From contig NZ_BAABWK010000002.1 of NCBI RefSeq assembly GCF_040362765.1, positions 1,054,001-1,118,000 on the forward strand: DNA of 64,000 nucleotides, written 5' to 3'. Every line of letters starts with the position of its first letter. Positions within the stretch are counted from its first letter, which is position 1. The stretch comes from Pyruvatibacter sp. HU-CL02332 (lineage in GTDB: Bacteria > Pseudomonadota > Alphaproteobacteria > CGMCC-115125). Shown piece by piece: positions 17,123 through 26,448 of the stretch. The notes below the pieces were generated by a model, which had not been told where the DNA came from, searched no databases, and worked only from the letters and a program-made list of their open reading frames with translations. Position numbers and translations under genes: made by a program.

Positions 17123-17155
17123 TGAACTCAGCTCGAGATAGGGTATCTAAGTTCA
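17123..17155. promoter_or_regulatory. Candidate operator in the HxlR divergent gap
   Basis: Outer arms TGAACT (17123-17128) and AGTTCA (17150-17155) form a 6-bp dyad across 21 nt. Inside it AGATA-GGG-TATCT (17136-17148) is a second, off-centre dyad. The gap between the two start codons is 50 bp. HxlR regulators often bind their own divergent promoter. Confidence 0.3.
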
Positions 17156-17156
17156 T

Positions 17157-17669
17157 ATGTCAAACTCAGACACCACACCCGATTCTCCACCCGACGCGCC
17201 ACCTCGCCCCCGTGTCGTCCAGACACCGGTCGCCATGGATGATTGCGGCATGGCGCGTGCCACCGACCTGTTTGGGGATCGGTGGACACTGCTCATTCTG
17301 CGTGAGGCCTTGTATGGGGTGACCCGGTTTGAGGATCTGCGGGCAGACCTTGGCATTCCTCGCGCTGCCCTGAGCCAGCGTCTGGACCGGATGGTGGCTG
17401 CGGGGCTTCTATCGCGGCACCCTTACCGCGAGGGCGCGAGCCGGACGCGCCATGAGTACCGGATGACGGATCAGGGCATGGAAGCCGTCATTGTGCTGGT
17501 GGCTCTGATGGACTGGGGGGACCGATTTCTGCGTGACGACACGCCGCCGATTGACGTCGTAGAATCCGCAACGGGCGAAAAGCTGTCCATTGCTCTTACG
17601 ACGCAAGATGGCCGCGTGGTACCGCTGAAGGACGCCAAAATGAACATCTTGCGTCGCCGCAAGACATAA
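17157..17669 (+). CDS. HxlR family transcriptional regulator
   Basis: Winged-helix regulator of 170 residues. The HxlR core begins with CGMARATDLFGDRWTLLILR, continues with ALYGVTRFEDLRADLGIPRA and the recognition region LSQRLDRMVAAGLLSRHPY, and ends with EYRMTDQGMEAVIVLVALMDWG. One cysteine (DDCGMA) precedes the core, the place where redox- or electrophile-sensing members keep their sensor. A ~25-residue Pro-rich N-terminus and a ~45-residue C-terminal tail flank the domain. Probably controls the divergent membrane protein; ligand unknown. Confidence 0.88.
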   Translation: MSNSDTTPDSPPDAPPRPRVVQTPVAMDDCGMARATDLFGDRWTLLILREALYGVTRFEDLRADLGIPRAALSQRLDRMVAAGLLSRHPYREGASRTRHEYRMTDQGMEAVIVLVALMDWGDRFLRDDTPPIDVVESATGEKLSIALTTQDGRVVPLKDAKMNILRRRKT

Positions 17670-17675
17670 TCCACG

Positions 17676-18542
17676 TCAGCTCAAAATATGAGCCGCCTCA
17701 ACCCACCATTCGTTGCGCGCGAGCGCTGCAGCGGCATGTGTTGCCGCCTCTTCATCCGCATACAAACCAAAACAGGTTGCGCCTGAGCCTGACATGCGTG
17801 CCATGAGACAACCCTTTGTTGCCGCAATCGCACGGACGGTTTCGCCAACCTCTGACACCAGATTGCGGGCGGGTGGCTCCAGATCGTTGCGGCAGGTCGT
17901 CATGAAGCGCGCAGCGGCCTTGGCGTCAGAAAACCCACCTGGCCAGAACGTGTCATTTTCAGCTGTGGTCGACTGTGCATTCAAGGCTTTGAAAACAGGG
18001 CCTGTTGCCACCGGCACACCGGGATTGACGAGCACACACCACAAATCCGGCATGGAGGGTGCGCGGGCAATCTTTTCGCCAATGCCGGACATCACACACG
18101 GGCTTGGTGCCTGAACACATACGGGCACGTCGGCGCCTAGCTCCAACCCGAGTGCGCCAAGCGTGGCCGCATCATGACCAAGGCCCCACAGGGTATTGAG
18201 CGCCCGCATCGCAGCGGCGCAATCCGCTGATCCACCGCCAATACCGGCAGCGACAGGCAGGCGCTTTTCGAGCGTTATCCGCGCGCCGCGACCACCGCCT
18301 GCATTCAGCAAGCGGGCAGCCTTCAACACCAGATTGTCCGCATCCGGCGTGTCTGCAAGGGCGGCTGCGTTAGGTCCTGTGACGTGAAACGAGAGATCTT
18401 CTGCAGGGTCAACAGTCAGGGTGTCCCCGGCACTTGCGAAGACGACCAGGCTTTCAAGCAGGTGATACCCGTCCGGGCGTTTGCCCAGCACATGAAGTGT
18501 GAGATTGATCTTTGCGGGTGCGAATTCGGTGATGGTGGTCAC
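17676..18542 (-). CDS. ispE: 4-diphosphocytidyl-2-C-methyl-D-erythritol kinase
   Basis: GHMP-family kinase of the MEP isoprenoid pathway; phosphorylates CDP-ME. 288 residues. APAKINLTLHVLGKRPDGYH is the N-terminal signature, LPVAAGIGGGSADCAAAMR the ATP-binding glycine-rich loop, and MARMSGSGATCFGLY the C-terminal GHMP motif. It starts with GTG overlapping the stop of the YjbR gene (GTGA), so the two are translationally coupled. Confidence 0.94.
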   Translation of the reverse strand: MTTITEFAPAKINLTLHVLGKRPDGYHLLESLVVFASAGDTLTVDPAEDLSFHVTGPNAAALADTPDADNLVLKAARLLNAGGGRGARITLEKRLPVAAGIGGGSADCAAAMRALNTLWGLGHDAATLGALGLELGADVPVCVQAPSPCVMSGIGEKIARAPSMPDLWCVLVNPGVPVATGPVFKALNAQSTTAENDTFWPGGFSDAKAAARFMTTCRNDLEPPARNLVSEVGETVRAIAATKGCLMARMSGSGATCFGLYADEEAATHAAAALARNEWWVEAAHILS

Positions 18543-18898
18543 GGAAGCAGGCCCAGCTCTTTTTGTTTCTTCTTGGAAAGGGCAGCCGCAATCATATCGT
18601 AGGATTGCTTGATGTAGCCCTTGAGCTCATCGTCGCTCAGCCCCGGACTTTCATAGTGCTGCACCCATTTGAGGCCACGGGACGCCATGTAGGGGGCGGG
18701 CCTGATGCCGGGCTGCTGCGGCAGAACTTCAAAGCCAATGTCTGTCACCTTGAAGGTGAAGGCGGGTTCCTTGTCTTGCCATCCACCGATGGCAAACACT
18801 TTGCCGCCCACCTTCCACACATGAGCATTGCCCCATTGCACAACGTGAGTGGTGGCTTTCAGGCTCTTGCAATAGGCGTTGAATTCGTTGCCGGTCAT
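18539..18898 (-). CDS. MmcQ/YjbR family protein
   Basis: 119 residues with the YjbR layout: MTGNEFNAYCKSLKATTHVV, WGNAHVWKVGGKVFAIGGW, then VLPQQPGIRPAPYMASRGLKW and a C-terminal helix LSDDELKGYIKQSYDMIAAAL. The fold resembles a CyaY-like or DNA-binding double-wing domain; its role is not settled. It lies between a TPR lipoprotein gene and ispE on the same strand and overlaps ispE by 4 nt. Confidence 0.82.
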   Translation of the reverse strand: MTGNEFNAYCKSLKATTHVVQWGNAHVWKVGGKVFAIGGWQDKEPAFTFKVTDIGFEVLPQQPGIRPAPYMASRGLKWVQHYESPGLSDDELKGYIKQSYDMIAAALSKKKQKELGLLP

Positions 18899-18916
18899 CG
18901 CAATGCCGATGCCGCG

Positions 18917-20683
18917 TCAGGAGCCCGCAGCAGGTGTTGCAGCCTCTGCTGCTTCAACCGCTTCGAGACCTTTTTCGAGCTTGCGTGCAATGCGCAGGGC
19001 GACATCCTCTTCAGGATCGTTTTCCAGCGCGTGCTGCCATTGAAAGCGTGCTTCAGTGCGCCGTCCCACCTTCCAGAAGGCGTCGCCCAGATGGTCGTTG
19101 ATGGTCGCGTCATTGGGATCAAGTTCGACGGCGCGCTCGAGCTGCTCAACAGCTTCCTCGTAGCGGCCCATCTGGTAGAAGGCCCAGCCAAGGCTATCCA
19201 CGATGAAGCCATCATTGGGCCGCTGGTCGACGGCCTTTTGAATCATCTCCAGCGCTTCTTCGAGATTGATGTCCTGCTCAAGCCATGAATAGGCAAGATA
19301 ATTGAGGACGTAGGGCTGGTCCGGTTCAAGCTCCAGCGCCTTCATGAAGTCAGCTTCGGCGCCATCCCACTTCCCCTGACGCTCGCGAGCAACGCCGCGC
19401 GCGTAGTACAGCGTCCAAAGTCGGCTGGATTGAGACTGCAACAGGTTCAGCGCGCGGGTGTAGCCAGCCTCCGCCCTGTCGAATCGTTCCGTTGACCGGT
19501 AAAGGTCGGCCAAAGCAATGGCGACGTCCGCATTTGCAGCGTCTGTTGACCTGTCACCAAGGGACGACAGCGCATCAATGGCATCATCTGTGCGGCCGAT
19601 CCGGTCGAGCAGCAATGCACGTTCAATACGGGCCGTGGTGGCGAGCGAAGAACTTGACGAGACATCGTCATACGTCTCGGCGGCGGCCGAGAGATCACCT
19701 GAGTTGGACAGCAGCTCGGCCAGCAACACCTGAGCCACGTCCAGATTATCGTACATGTACAAGGCAAGCTGCAGGTAGAGGATGGAAACATCCACGCCCT
19801 GATCACGCGACAGAGCACTGCCAATGCCATAGAGCGCTTCAGCTGTGCCTGCGCGGGTTGATGTCACCAGCAGGCCTGGCTCATCTCCGCTGCGTGCCCG
19901 CGCCAGAGCGTCGCTGATGATCGGGTGAGACGGCGACAGAGCCAGATAGCCTGAATAGATCACGACGGCATCGTCAGCCTGGCCGTTGCGCTCAAGAAAA
20001 CGCCCATAGGCGTCAACGATGCGTACGGACCCGCCTCCGGACGACGACATCGCCGTCTCATAGGCTTCGCGGGCACGAACCTTGTCGCCGGCGAGATCAG
20101 CAATGAGGGCCGTGTGATAGGCGCTGAATAGCGTGTGGCCGGGGCCGTCGTCTTCCAGAGACAGGCTTTCAAATGCTTTGGGATAGTTGCCTTCTCCCAC
20201 ATAGGTCCACGCGGTTAGCAGTCCCGAGACCAAGCGGGTGAAAGGGCCTGCGGCGGCGCTGTCAAAATTTCCCCGCGCACCGGCAAACCGGCCGGCTTTG
20301 ATGTCCTGAACGCCGAGCACCAGTCGCGCCGTGCGGTCGCCGGGGTCCTGAGCGATGACTTTTTCAGCGAGTGTGCCCGCGCGGGAAATGTTGCCCGCAG
20401 TCAGCTGCAGCAAAAAGGCACGGTCCAGAATTACATCGTTGGATGGATCTTCGGAGAGCACCTGATCGTAGAAAACGGCTGCTGCATCACGATCCCGCAG
20501 ATTGGTCGCGTGGCGTGCCGCGAGATAGTTGCCCAGCTTGGTTTCGACATTGCGGCCCGCGCCATCAACCCGAAGATTTTTGCCGACTGTGCTGCTGTCA
20601 AAATCACGGGCGTCGAGGCCGCCAAATCCGGCACAGCCAGCGAGCAGGCTTGCGGCAAGACCAATGGCGGCAATACGCACCAT
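18917..20683 (-). CDS. TPR-repeat lipoprotein
   Basis: About 588 residues. From the ATG at 20683 the N-terminus is a lipoprotein signal, MVRIAAIGLAASLLAGCAG, with the lipobox cysteine at 17. The rest is an array of tetratricopeptide repeats; clear units include ALELEPDQPYVLNYLAYSWL, AVDQRPNDGFIVDSLGWAFY and AVELDPNDATINDHLGDAFW. A GTG at 20752 would add 23 residues and spoil the signal. Probably a periplasmic scaffold at a membrane. It stands between ETF-QO and YjbR-ispE, a frequent alphaproteobacterial order. Confidence 0.8.
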   Translation of the reverse strand: MVRIAAIGLAASLLAGCAGFGGLDARDFDSSTVGKNLRVDGAGRNVETKLGNYLAARHATNLRDRDAAAVFYDQVLSEDPSNDVILDRAFLLQLTAGNISRAGTLAEKVIAQDPGDRTARLVLGVQDIKAGRFAGARGNFDSAAAGPFTRLVSGLLTAWTYVGEGNYPKAFESLSLEDDGPGHTLFSAYHTALIADLAGDKVRAREAYETAMSSSGGGSVRIVDAYGRFLERNGQADDAVVIYSGYLALSPSHPIISDALARARSGDEPGLLVTSTRAGTAEALYGIGSALSRDQGVDVSILYLQLALYMYDNLDVAQVLLAELLSNSGDLSAAAETYDDVSSSSSLATTARIERALLLDRIGRTDDAIDALSSLGDRSTDAANADVAIALADLYRSTERFDRAEAGYTRALNLLQSQSSRLWTLYYARGVARERQGKWDGAEADFMKALELEPDQPYVLNYLAYSWLEQDINLEEALEMIQKAVDQRPNDGFIVDSLGWAFYQMGRYEEAVEQLERAVELDPNDATINDHLGDAFWKVGRRTEARFQWQHALENDPEEDVALRIARKLEKGLEAVEAAEAATPAAGS

Positions 20684-20828
20684 GCCTGGCCGCACTACTC
20701 CGGGACGATTCAGAACCAACTGCACGATAAAACGCTCCACCTGCCTAGCCACATGCGAATACGCACCATAGCTGAGCGGGCGTAAATACGCCCATCAAAT
20801 CCACATGAGGGGTTTGAAGCCCATTTAT

Positions 20829-22550
20829 CTACATGTTGACGTAGATCGGCCCCCCGCCACCTTCCGGCACCACCCAGTTGATGTTCTGGCTGGGGTCTTT
20901 GATGTCGCAGGTTTTGCAGTGAACGCAGTTCTGGGCGTTGATCTGGAATTTCGGATCGCTGCCATCGTCATTGCTCACCACTTCATACACACCGGCCGGA
21001 CAGAAACGCTGGGCGGGCTCCGCCCATGTGGGCAGATTGGTCTGGATGGGGATGTTGGGATCGCCAAGGGTCAGGTGAGCCGGCTGATCTTCCTCGTGGT
21101 TGGTGGAAGACAGGAACACTGAAGAGAGCTTGTCGAAGGAGATTTCGCCGTCCGGCTTTGGATAATCGATTGGCTTGAACTTTGCCGCAGGCTTCAAAGA
21201 CGCAGCGTCTGTCTTGCCATGCTTGAGGGTGAACGGCAGGCCGATCCCCAGATTGTTCATCCACATATCAATGCCGCCAAGACCGATGCCGATCAGCGTG
21301 CCGAACTTGGACCACAGCGGCTTCACGTTGCGCACGCGCTTAAGATCCTTGGCCACGTGGCTTGTTTCGTAAGCGGCCTGATAGGTGGTGAGTTCATCGG
21401 CTGCGCGGCCATCACGGATCGCTTCAAAGGCGCTGTCTGCGGCCATCATGCCGGTGGCCATGGCGTTGTGGCTGCCTTTGATGCGCGGCACGTTGACGAA
21501 ACCAGCTGAACAACCCACCAGCACGCCACCGGGGAAGGACAGCTTGGGTACAGACTGGAAACCACCTTCGGTGATGGCACGCGCGCCATAGCTCAGGCGC
21601 TTGCCGCCTTCAAAGGTCGGACGGACCGTCGGGTGCGTCTTGAACCGCTGGAACTCGTCGAACGGTGAGAGGTATGGGTTGGAGTAGTTCAGGTGAACCA
21701 CAAAGCCGACCGCCACCAGGTTTTCGTCGAAGTGATAAAGGAAGGACCCACCGCCGGTCTTGATGCCGAGAGGCCAGCCAAAGGAGTGCTGCACAAGACC
21801 CTTCTTGTGCTTGGCAGGATCAATTTCCCACACTTCCTTGATGCCGATGCCGAATTTCTGCGGCTCGCTGTCTGCGTCCAGATCAAAGTTGCGGATCACA
21901 TGCTTGGACAAGGAGCCGCGCACGCCTTCTGCAAAGAAGGTGTATTTGCCGAGCAGTTCCATGCCGGGCATGTAACCGTCTTTCGGTTCACCGTTCTTGC
22001 CAACGCCCATATCGCCGGTGGCCACGCCTTTGACGGAGCCGTCTTCGTTGTAGAGGACTTCAGCCGCGGCGAAGCCCGGATAGATTTCGACGCCCAGCGC
22101 TTCCGCCTTTTCAGCCAGCCACTTACATGTGTTGCCGAGGCTCGCAATGTAGTTGCCGTGATTGTTCATCAGTGGCGGCATCATGAAGTTTGGCAGGCGG
22201 ATGGAGCCGGACGGCCCGAGCACCATGAAATGGTCTGCTTTTACTTCCGTTTTCACCGGGCAAGTCTCGTCGTCGCGCCAGTCTGGAATGAGGTCATCAA
22301 GGCCGACGGGATCAATCACCGCGCCGGAGAGGATGTGCGCGCCAACTTCTGCGCCCTTTTCCAGCACGCAGACGGAGATTTCAAAATCGTGTTCAGCTGC
22401 CTGCTGCTTGAGGCGGATCGCGGCGGACAGACCGGCGGGGCCTGCTCCGACAATCACCACGTCATATTCCATCGCTTCGCGCTGCTCGGGGTGCAAAATG
22501 AACCCCTGCGTCGCGTTGACTTCGCTGGCCTTCTTGAGGGCGTCTGACAC
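20829..22550 (-). CDS. Electron transfer flavoprotein-ubiquinone oxidoreductase
   Basis: Membrane-associated FAD/[4Fe-4S] enzyme that passes electrons from ETF, and so from fatty-acid and amino-acid dehydrogenases, to ubiquinone. 573 residues. The FAD fold reads YDVVIVGAGPAGLSAAIRL near residue 30. The C-terminal ferredoxin-like segment contains CPAGVYEVV, then NAQNCVHCKTCDIKDPSQNINW, giving four cluster cysteines, and it ends with GGGGPIYVNM as usual. Begins a minus-strand run with the TPR lipoprotein and ispE. Confidence 0.96.
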   Translation of the reverse strand: MSDALKKASEVNATQGFILHPEQREAMEYDVVIVGAGPAGLSAAIRLKQQAAEHDFEISVCVLEKGAEVGAHILSGAVIDPVGLDDLIPDWRDDETCPVKTEVKADHFMVLGPSGSIRLPNFMMPPLMNNHGNYIASLGNTCKWLAEKAEALGVEIYPGFAAAEVLYNEDGSVKGVATGDMGVGKNGEPKDGYMPGMELLGKYTFFAEGVRGSLSKHVIRNFDLDADSEPQKFGIGIKEVWEIDPAKHKKGLVQHSFGWPLGIKTGGGSFLYHFDENLVAVGFVVHLNYSNPYLSPFDEFQRFKTHPTVRPTFEGGKRLSYGARAITEGGFQSVPKLSFPGGVLVGCSAGFVNVPRIKGSHNAMATGMMAADSAFEAIRDGRAADELTTYQAAYETSHVAKDLKRVRNVKPLWSKFGTLIGIGLGGIDMWMNNLGIGLPFTLKHGKTDAASLKPAAKFKPIDYPKPDGEISFDKLSSVFLSSTNHEEDQPAHLTLGDPNIPIQTNLPTWAEPAQRFCPAGVYEVVSNDDGSDPKFQINAQNCVHCKTCDIKDPSQNINWVVPEGGGGPIYVNM

Positions 22551-22683
22551 AAGAACCTCCTAGGTCGAATTTCGTGTCCGGTCTTGGCCCGATCTTCACA
22601 TGGCCGCAACGGAAACCAGATGCCGGGTGGCTGGCATAAATTGTTCTATTCAATCGCAGAATTCCGCCATACCCGGCATGACG

Positions 22684-22718
22684 GACCGCGTTTATGGGGC
22701 CAAGCCCCTTTTGCGGTC
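22684..22718. repeat. Nested hairpin in the ETF-QO/UDG gap
   Basis: Outer arms GACCGC (22684-22689) and GCGGTC (22713-22718) enclose inner arms GGGGC (22696-22700) and GCCCC (22704-22708) with a 3-nt loop. A run of four Ts follows the inner stem. It stands in the 296-bp divergent gap, which otherwise shows nothing clear. Confidence 0.35.
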
Positions 22719-22846
22719 AAGCGGCGCAAATCCGGCCGCAGAAAACGACCCTGTTGCGCACCAGCACACAAATGATGCGCCCCATTAAGACGAAATAGCG
22801 AATGCAGGTGTGACTCGCGCCGCCTGCCCCCTTAAAACTAGCGCCC

Positions 22847-23698
22847 ATGCATGATCTTTCCACATCCGCTGATGAGCACACCCAGCTGGCCGACCTGCTG
22901 CGCTGGTTTGTGGAAGCCGGTGCGGATGAGGCCATTGGGGACGAGCCCATCGACCGGCTGGCAGCTGTGCCAGAGCCGGAGCCCAGGGCTTCGACCGGCG
23001 CAAAACCGCCGCTTCCCGGGGCCAGACAACCTCTCAGGCCACAGGCACCTCAAGCGGAACTCGCCGATGACAAGGCCGCCATTGATGACGCGCGGGCCCT
23101 TGCCGCCGCTGCGTCAAATCTGGACGAACTGCGTGCGGCCATGGCGGGCTTTACCGGCTGCCCGCTGAAAGCCACCGCCAAGAATCTGGTTTTTGCGGAC
23201 GGCAATCCGCAGGCAAAGATCATGCTGGTGGGCGAAGCGCCGGGGCGCGACGAGGACATTCAGGGACTGCCCTTCGTGGGTCGCTCGGGACAGCTTTTGG
23301 ACCGGATGCTCGCGTCAATCGGTCTCAGCCGCGAAACCGTCTACATCTCCAACGTGCTGCCGTGGCGGCCGCCGGGGAATCGCACACCCACCCCCGCAGA
23401 GACGGCCATGTGTCTGCCGTTCATCCTGCGGCATATCGAGCTGGTGGGACCAAAAGTGCTGGTGTGTATAGGTGGTGTGTCCGCAAAAGAGCTTTTCGGC
23501 ACCAAAACGGGAATTACCCGCCTGCGTGGCCAGTGGAAGGATTTTGATCCCGAAGCCATTGGGGGACCGGCCGGACAAACCATGCCCGCCATTGCCATGC
23601 TACATCCTGCCTATCTGCTGCGCCAACCTGCACAAAAGCGCCTCGCGTGGCGGGATCTGCTCAGTCTCAAGGACAAGATGGCCGAGCTTGGCCTCTAG
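22847..23698 (+). CDS. Uracil-DNA glycosylase, family 4-like
   Basis: Excises uracil from DNA at the start of base excision repair. 283 residues. The catalytic domain starts near residue 115 with [20 protein letters not shown], the family 4 motif 1, followed by [33 protein letters not shown] and the C-terminal [16 protein letters not shown]. The first ~90 residues form an Ala/Pro-rich N-terminal region. Family 4 enzymes carry a [4Fe-4S] cluster; I see Cys in FTGCPLK and MCLPF but did not confirm all four ligands. Confidence 0.88.
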   Translation: MHDLSTSADEHTQLADLLRWFVEAGADEAIGDEPIDRLAAVPEPEPRASTGAKPPLPGARQPLRPQAPQAELADDKAAIDDARALAAAASNLDELRAAMAGFTGCPLKATAKNLVFADGNPQAKIMLVGEAPGRDEDIQGLPFVGRSGQLLDRMLASIGLSRETVYISNVLPWRPPGNRTPTPAETAMCLPFILRHIELVGPKVLVCIGGVSAKELFGTKTGITRLRGQWKDFDPEAIGGPAGQTMPAIAMLHPAYLLRQPAQKRLAWRDLLSLKDKMAELGL

Positions 23699-23830
23699 CG
23701 TCGCATTAACTGTCACGATGGCACGGGACTCGCATCCTTTGGGGCTGACCGCTAGATTAATCCTGAACTGATACAGGGCGCCTGCGTTCAAGGGCGTCAC
23801 TGAAGATCGGGCAACGTGCCGGGGGGCCGC

Positions 23831-25636
23831 ATGCCAAGCCGAAAATCTCAGACTGCTGTGGCCATCCAGGCTGACCGCGAGGCGGATGCCCGCGCGCGTT
23901 TCTGGATGCTGTCCGGTGTCTTGCTGCTTGCCGTTACGCTTTTCGTGACGACAATGGCCAGCCGTGTTCATGCAGGTGAACCGGTTGCGGTTCTCTCCGA
24001 AGAAGATCGCGTCCGCTATATCCAGATTTTTCAGGTTCAGGAGCGTGGCGACCTCAAGCAGGCTGACGTCCTGATTGGCCAGCTCACCGACAAAGTCCTG
24101 ATGGGCCACGTGCTGCATCAACGCTACATGCACCCGACGGCCTATCGCTCCAAATATTCCGAGCTGCGGTCCTGGCTCGCCAAATATGCAGATCATCCCG
24201 GCGCCAGCAAAATCCACAAACTCGCCATGAAGCGGCGCGGTGGTGCCAGTGTGCCGGTCAAGCCGGTGCGGCGGGCCTTCCGGCCAACGGCGTATCACTC
24301 GGTCTATGCAGTGTCCGGCTCCAGCGCTGAAGGCCGCACTGGATATGGACGCACGATCTCAAGAAAAGTGCGCTCGCTGATTTCCCGCGAACGGCCAACG
24401 CAGGCACTGCAGCTTCTCGACTCGTCAAAAGTCCGCAACCGTCTGGGTGCGGATGAACGCGCAGCCATCAAGGCACGCATCGCCTGGTCCTATTATGTTG
24501 AAGGCAAGATCGCCAAAGCCTTCGATCTTTCATCAGCCATTGCCGCCTCGCACCGCGAAGACGCGCCGCTCGCGGACTGGTATGCGGGGCTTGCCGCTTG
24601 GCGCATGGACAAGCCGGATATTGCAGCAGGGCATTTTGAAGCGCTGGCAAGCAATATCAGCGTCTCGGACTGGACGCGGTCTGCCGCCGCCTTTTGGGCT
24701 GCGCGCTCCTACTTTGCCATTCGCGAGCCGGCCAAGGCAGTAACACAGCTTGAGATTGCCGCGAGCACGGGCATGACGTTTTACGGGCTGCTTGCCCAGC
24801 GGCAGCTTGGCCGCGAACCACGGGTGACGTGGTCTGACCCGGTGTCTGATGCAACGAGCCGCACGGCATTGTTGGCAATTGAACAGGTGCGTCGCGGTGC
24901 GGCCCTCGTGCAGGTCGGCAAACTGGACATGGCGGAAGCAGAATTGCGCCGCGCCCATGGGCGCCTCGACCCGTCGCTTGATATCGCGCTGGCATCCCTT
25001 GCCCGCGACCTCAACCTTCCCGCCACGCAACTTGCGGTTGCTCTTGCAAGCCCGCAGCCCATTGGTGCGGCACTGTTCCCTGTCCCTGACATCACGCCTG
25101 AGGGCGGCTATGAAGTGGATCGCGCCCTGCTGCTCGCTGTTGCGCGGCAGGAGAGCCGTTTCATTACCGGCGCCAGCAGCCATGCGGGCGCTGCGGGTCT
25201 GATGCAGATCATGCCGGGCACGGCATATCACATCACCAAGGACTCGACCTACAAACGCGGCAACCGCGATCGCCTGAATGATCCCGAACACAATCTGGCG
25301 CTGGGCCAGACTTATCTGCAGGAGCTGATGGGCTACAGCGAGCCCTACGGAAACCTGTTCCAGATGGCGGTCGCGTACAATGCCGGGCCGGGCAATCTGA
25401 TCCGTTGGACCAAACAGATCGGCGAAGACGCGCAGGACCCGCTGACCTTCATTGAAAGCATCCCAGCCGCTGAAACCCGCGGCTACGTGGAACGCATCAT
25501 GACCAATCTCTGGCTCTACCGCCTACGGTTGGGCCAGCCCTCCCCGTCCCTCGATCAGGCCGCCGCTGGCGGATGGCCGGTCTACGCGCCGATCGAGCGT
25601 GCGGGCGCCACGGTGCGGAATGCGTCGAGGCTCTAA
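23831..25636 (+). CDS. Soluble lytic murein transglycosylase
   Basis: Cleaves peptidoglycan glycan strands to 1,6-anhydro ends. About 601 residues from the ATG at 23831, which has a G-rich SD. A signal anchor (FWMLSGVLLLAVTLFVTTMA, near residue 27) is followed by a long alpha-helical superhelix and the C-terminal SLT domain: LLLAVARQESRF with the catalytic Glu, AGAAGLMQIMPGTAYH, YLQELMGYSEPYGN and VAYNAGPGNLIRW. Follows the UDG gene on the same strand by 130 bp. Confidence 0.92.
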   Translation: MPSRKSQTAVAIQADREADARARFWMLSGVLLLAVTLFVTTMASRVHAGEPVAVLSEEDRVRYIQIFQVQERGDLKQADVLIGQLTDKVLMGHVLHQRYMHPTAYRSKYSELRSWLAKYADHPGASKIHKLAMKRRGGASVPVKPVRRAFRPTAYHSVYAVSGSSAEGRTGYGRTISRKVRSLISRERPTQALQLLDSSKVRNRLGADERAAIKARIAWSYYVEGKIAKAFDLSSAIAASHREDAPLADWYAGLAAWRMDKPDIAAGHFEALASNISVSDWTRSAAAFWAARSYFAIREPAKAVTQLEIAASTGMTFYGLLAQRQLGREPRVTWSDPVSDATSRTALLAIEQVRRGAALVQVGKLDMAEAELRRAHGRLDPSLDIALASLARDLNLPATQLAVALASPQPIGAALFPVPDITPEGGYEVDRALLLAVARQESRFITGASSHAGAAGLMQIMPGTAYHITKDSTYKRGNRDRLNDPEHNLALGQTYLQELMGYSEPYGNLFQMAVAYNAGPGNLIRWTKQIGEDAQDPLTFIESIPAAETRGYVERIMTNLWLYRLRLGQPSPSLDQAAAGGWPVYAPIERAGATVRNASRL

Positions 25637-25640
25637 CCCA

Positions 25641-25731
25641 TGGACCCTCCGGTCAAGCCGGAGGGAAAGCGGGGGGAAGAGGAAACCAGCACGCACCACA
25701 ATTCGCTGTCCCTCCGGCTCGACCGGAGGGC
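25641..25731. repeat. Inverted pair of dispersed palindromic elements
   Basis: Copy B is CCCTCCGG-TCAAG-CCGGAGGG (25645-25665) and copy C is CCCTCCGG-CTCGA-CCGGAGGG (25710-25730). The two copies are in opposite orientation, 44 bp apart, in a gap between convergent genes. Copy A is at 10022-10060. The layout recalls REP pairs in enterobacteria. Confidence 0.65.
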
Positions 25732-26343
25732 CTATCTGAAGCCGGGGACGCCCTCGGCCTTTCGCCATCCTGCGTGGTCCGCACCGCTGTCTACATCCGA
25801 CAATTCACTGAGCATACCAACACGGACTGATCCAAAATTAGCGAGCGTCTGGTCGCGTTCGCGACCGCTTGACCATTCCACCCCCTCAAATGGCATGAGC
25901 ACTTTCGGCATGCGTTTTTGGCCAATGAGCCAATATCCTCCGTCTACGGATGGGCCCATGACGGCATCGTTGGTGCCCAGCGCCTTGAACGCCTGGGCGA
26001 TGTGACGGGCGGAGATGTCGGGGATATCGCTGCCGATGATCACCACAGGCCCTTTGGGAGCCGTATCAAAGACGCGCTGCATACGGGCTCCAAGATCCCC
26101 TTCGCCTTGAGGCACGACTGCATCTGCGTCTTGCAGCCAGCGTTGATCTGGAAGCGCCTGCACATCAGGGCTTGCTGCCACGACCGTTTGCCAGCGCGGG
26201 TCGGCTGCAAGCCTACGGATCAGACGGGCCAGCGCCACACGGTAGAAGCGCGTGGCTTCAACCAGGCCAACATCTTTCGCCAGCCGTGTTTTTACGCGGC
26301 CCATGGCTGGGGCTTTGGCCATGATAGCGAGGGTATTTTGCAT
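25732..26343 (-). CDS. TIGR04282 family (DUF2064) glycosyltransferase-like protein
   Basis: 203 residues from the ATG at 26343. A nucleotide-diphosphosugar transferase-like fold: TLAIMAKAPAMGRVKTRLA at the N-terminus, GDLGARMQRVFDTA, VVIIGSDIPDISARHI and VMGPSVDGGYWLIGQKR. The family is named after arsenosugar gene clusters but is much wider spread. It is usually adjacent to a TIGR04283 glycosyltransferase; here that partner lies at 26825-27526, with an unrelated gene between them. No arsM or arsS is visible in the window. Confidence 0.82.
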   Translation of the reverse strand: MQNTLAIMAKAPAMGRVKTRLAKDVGLVEATRFYRVALARLIRRLAADPRWQTVVAASPDVQALPDQRWLQDADAVVPQGEGDLGARMQRVFDTAPKGPVVIIGSDIPDISARHIAQAFKALGTNDAVMGPSVDGGYWLIGQKRMPKVLMPFEGVEWSSGRERDQTLANFGSVRVGMLSELSDVDSGADHAGWRKAEGVPGFR

Positions 26344-26448
26344 GAATAGACCAACCAGACCTGCTTTTTTGATGCTTCTTGCAATACCGTACCAATACAC
26401 AGTCAACACGCATCCATGCTTGGGATCACAAACCGGAAAATTAGCGAG

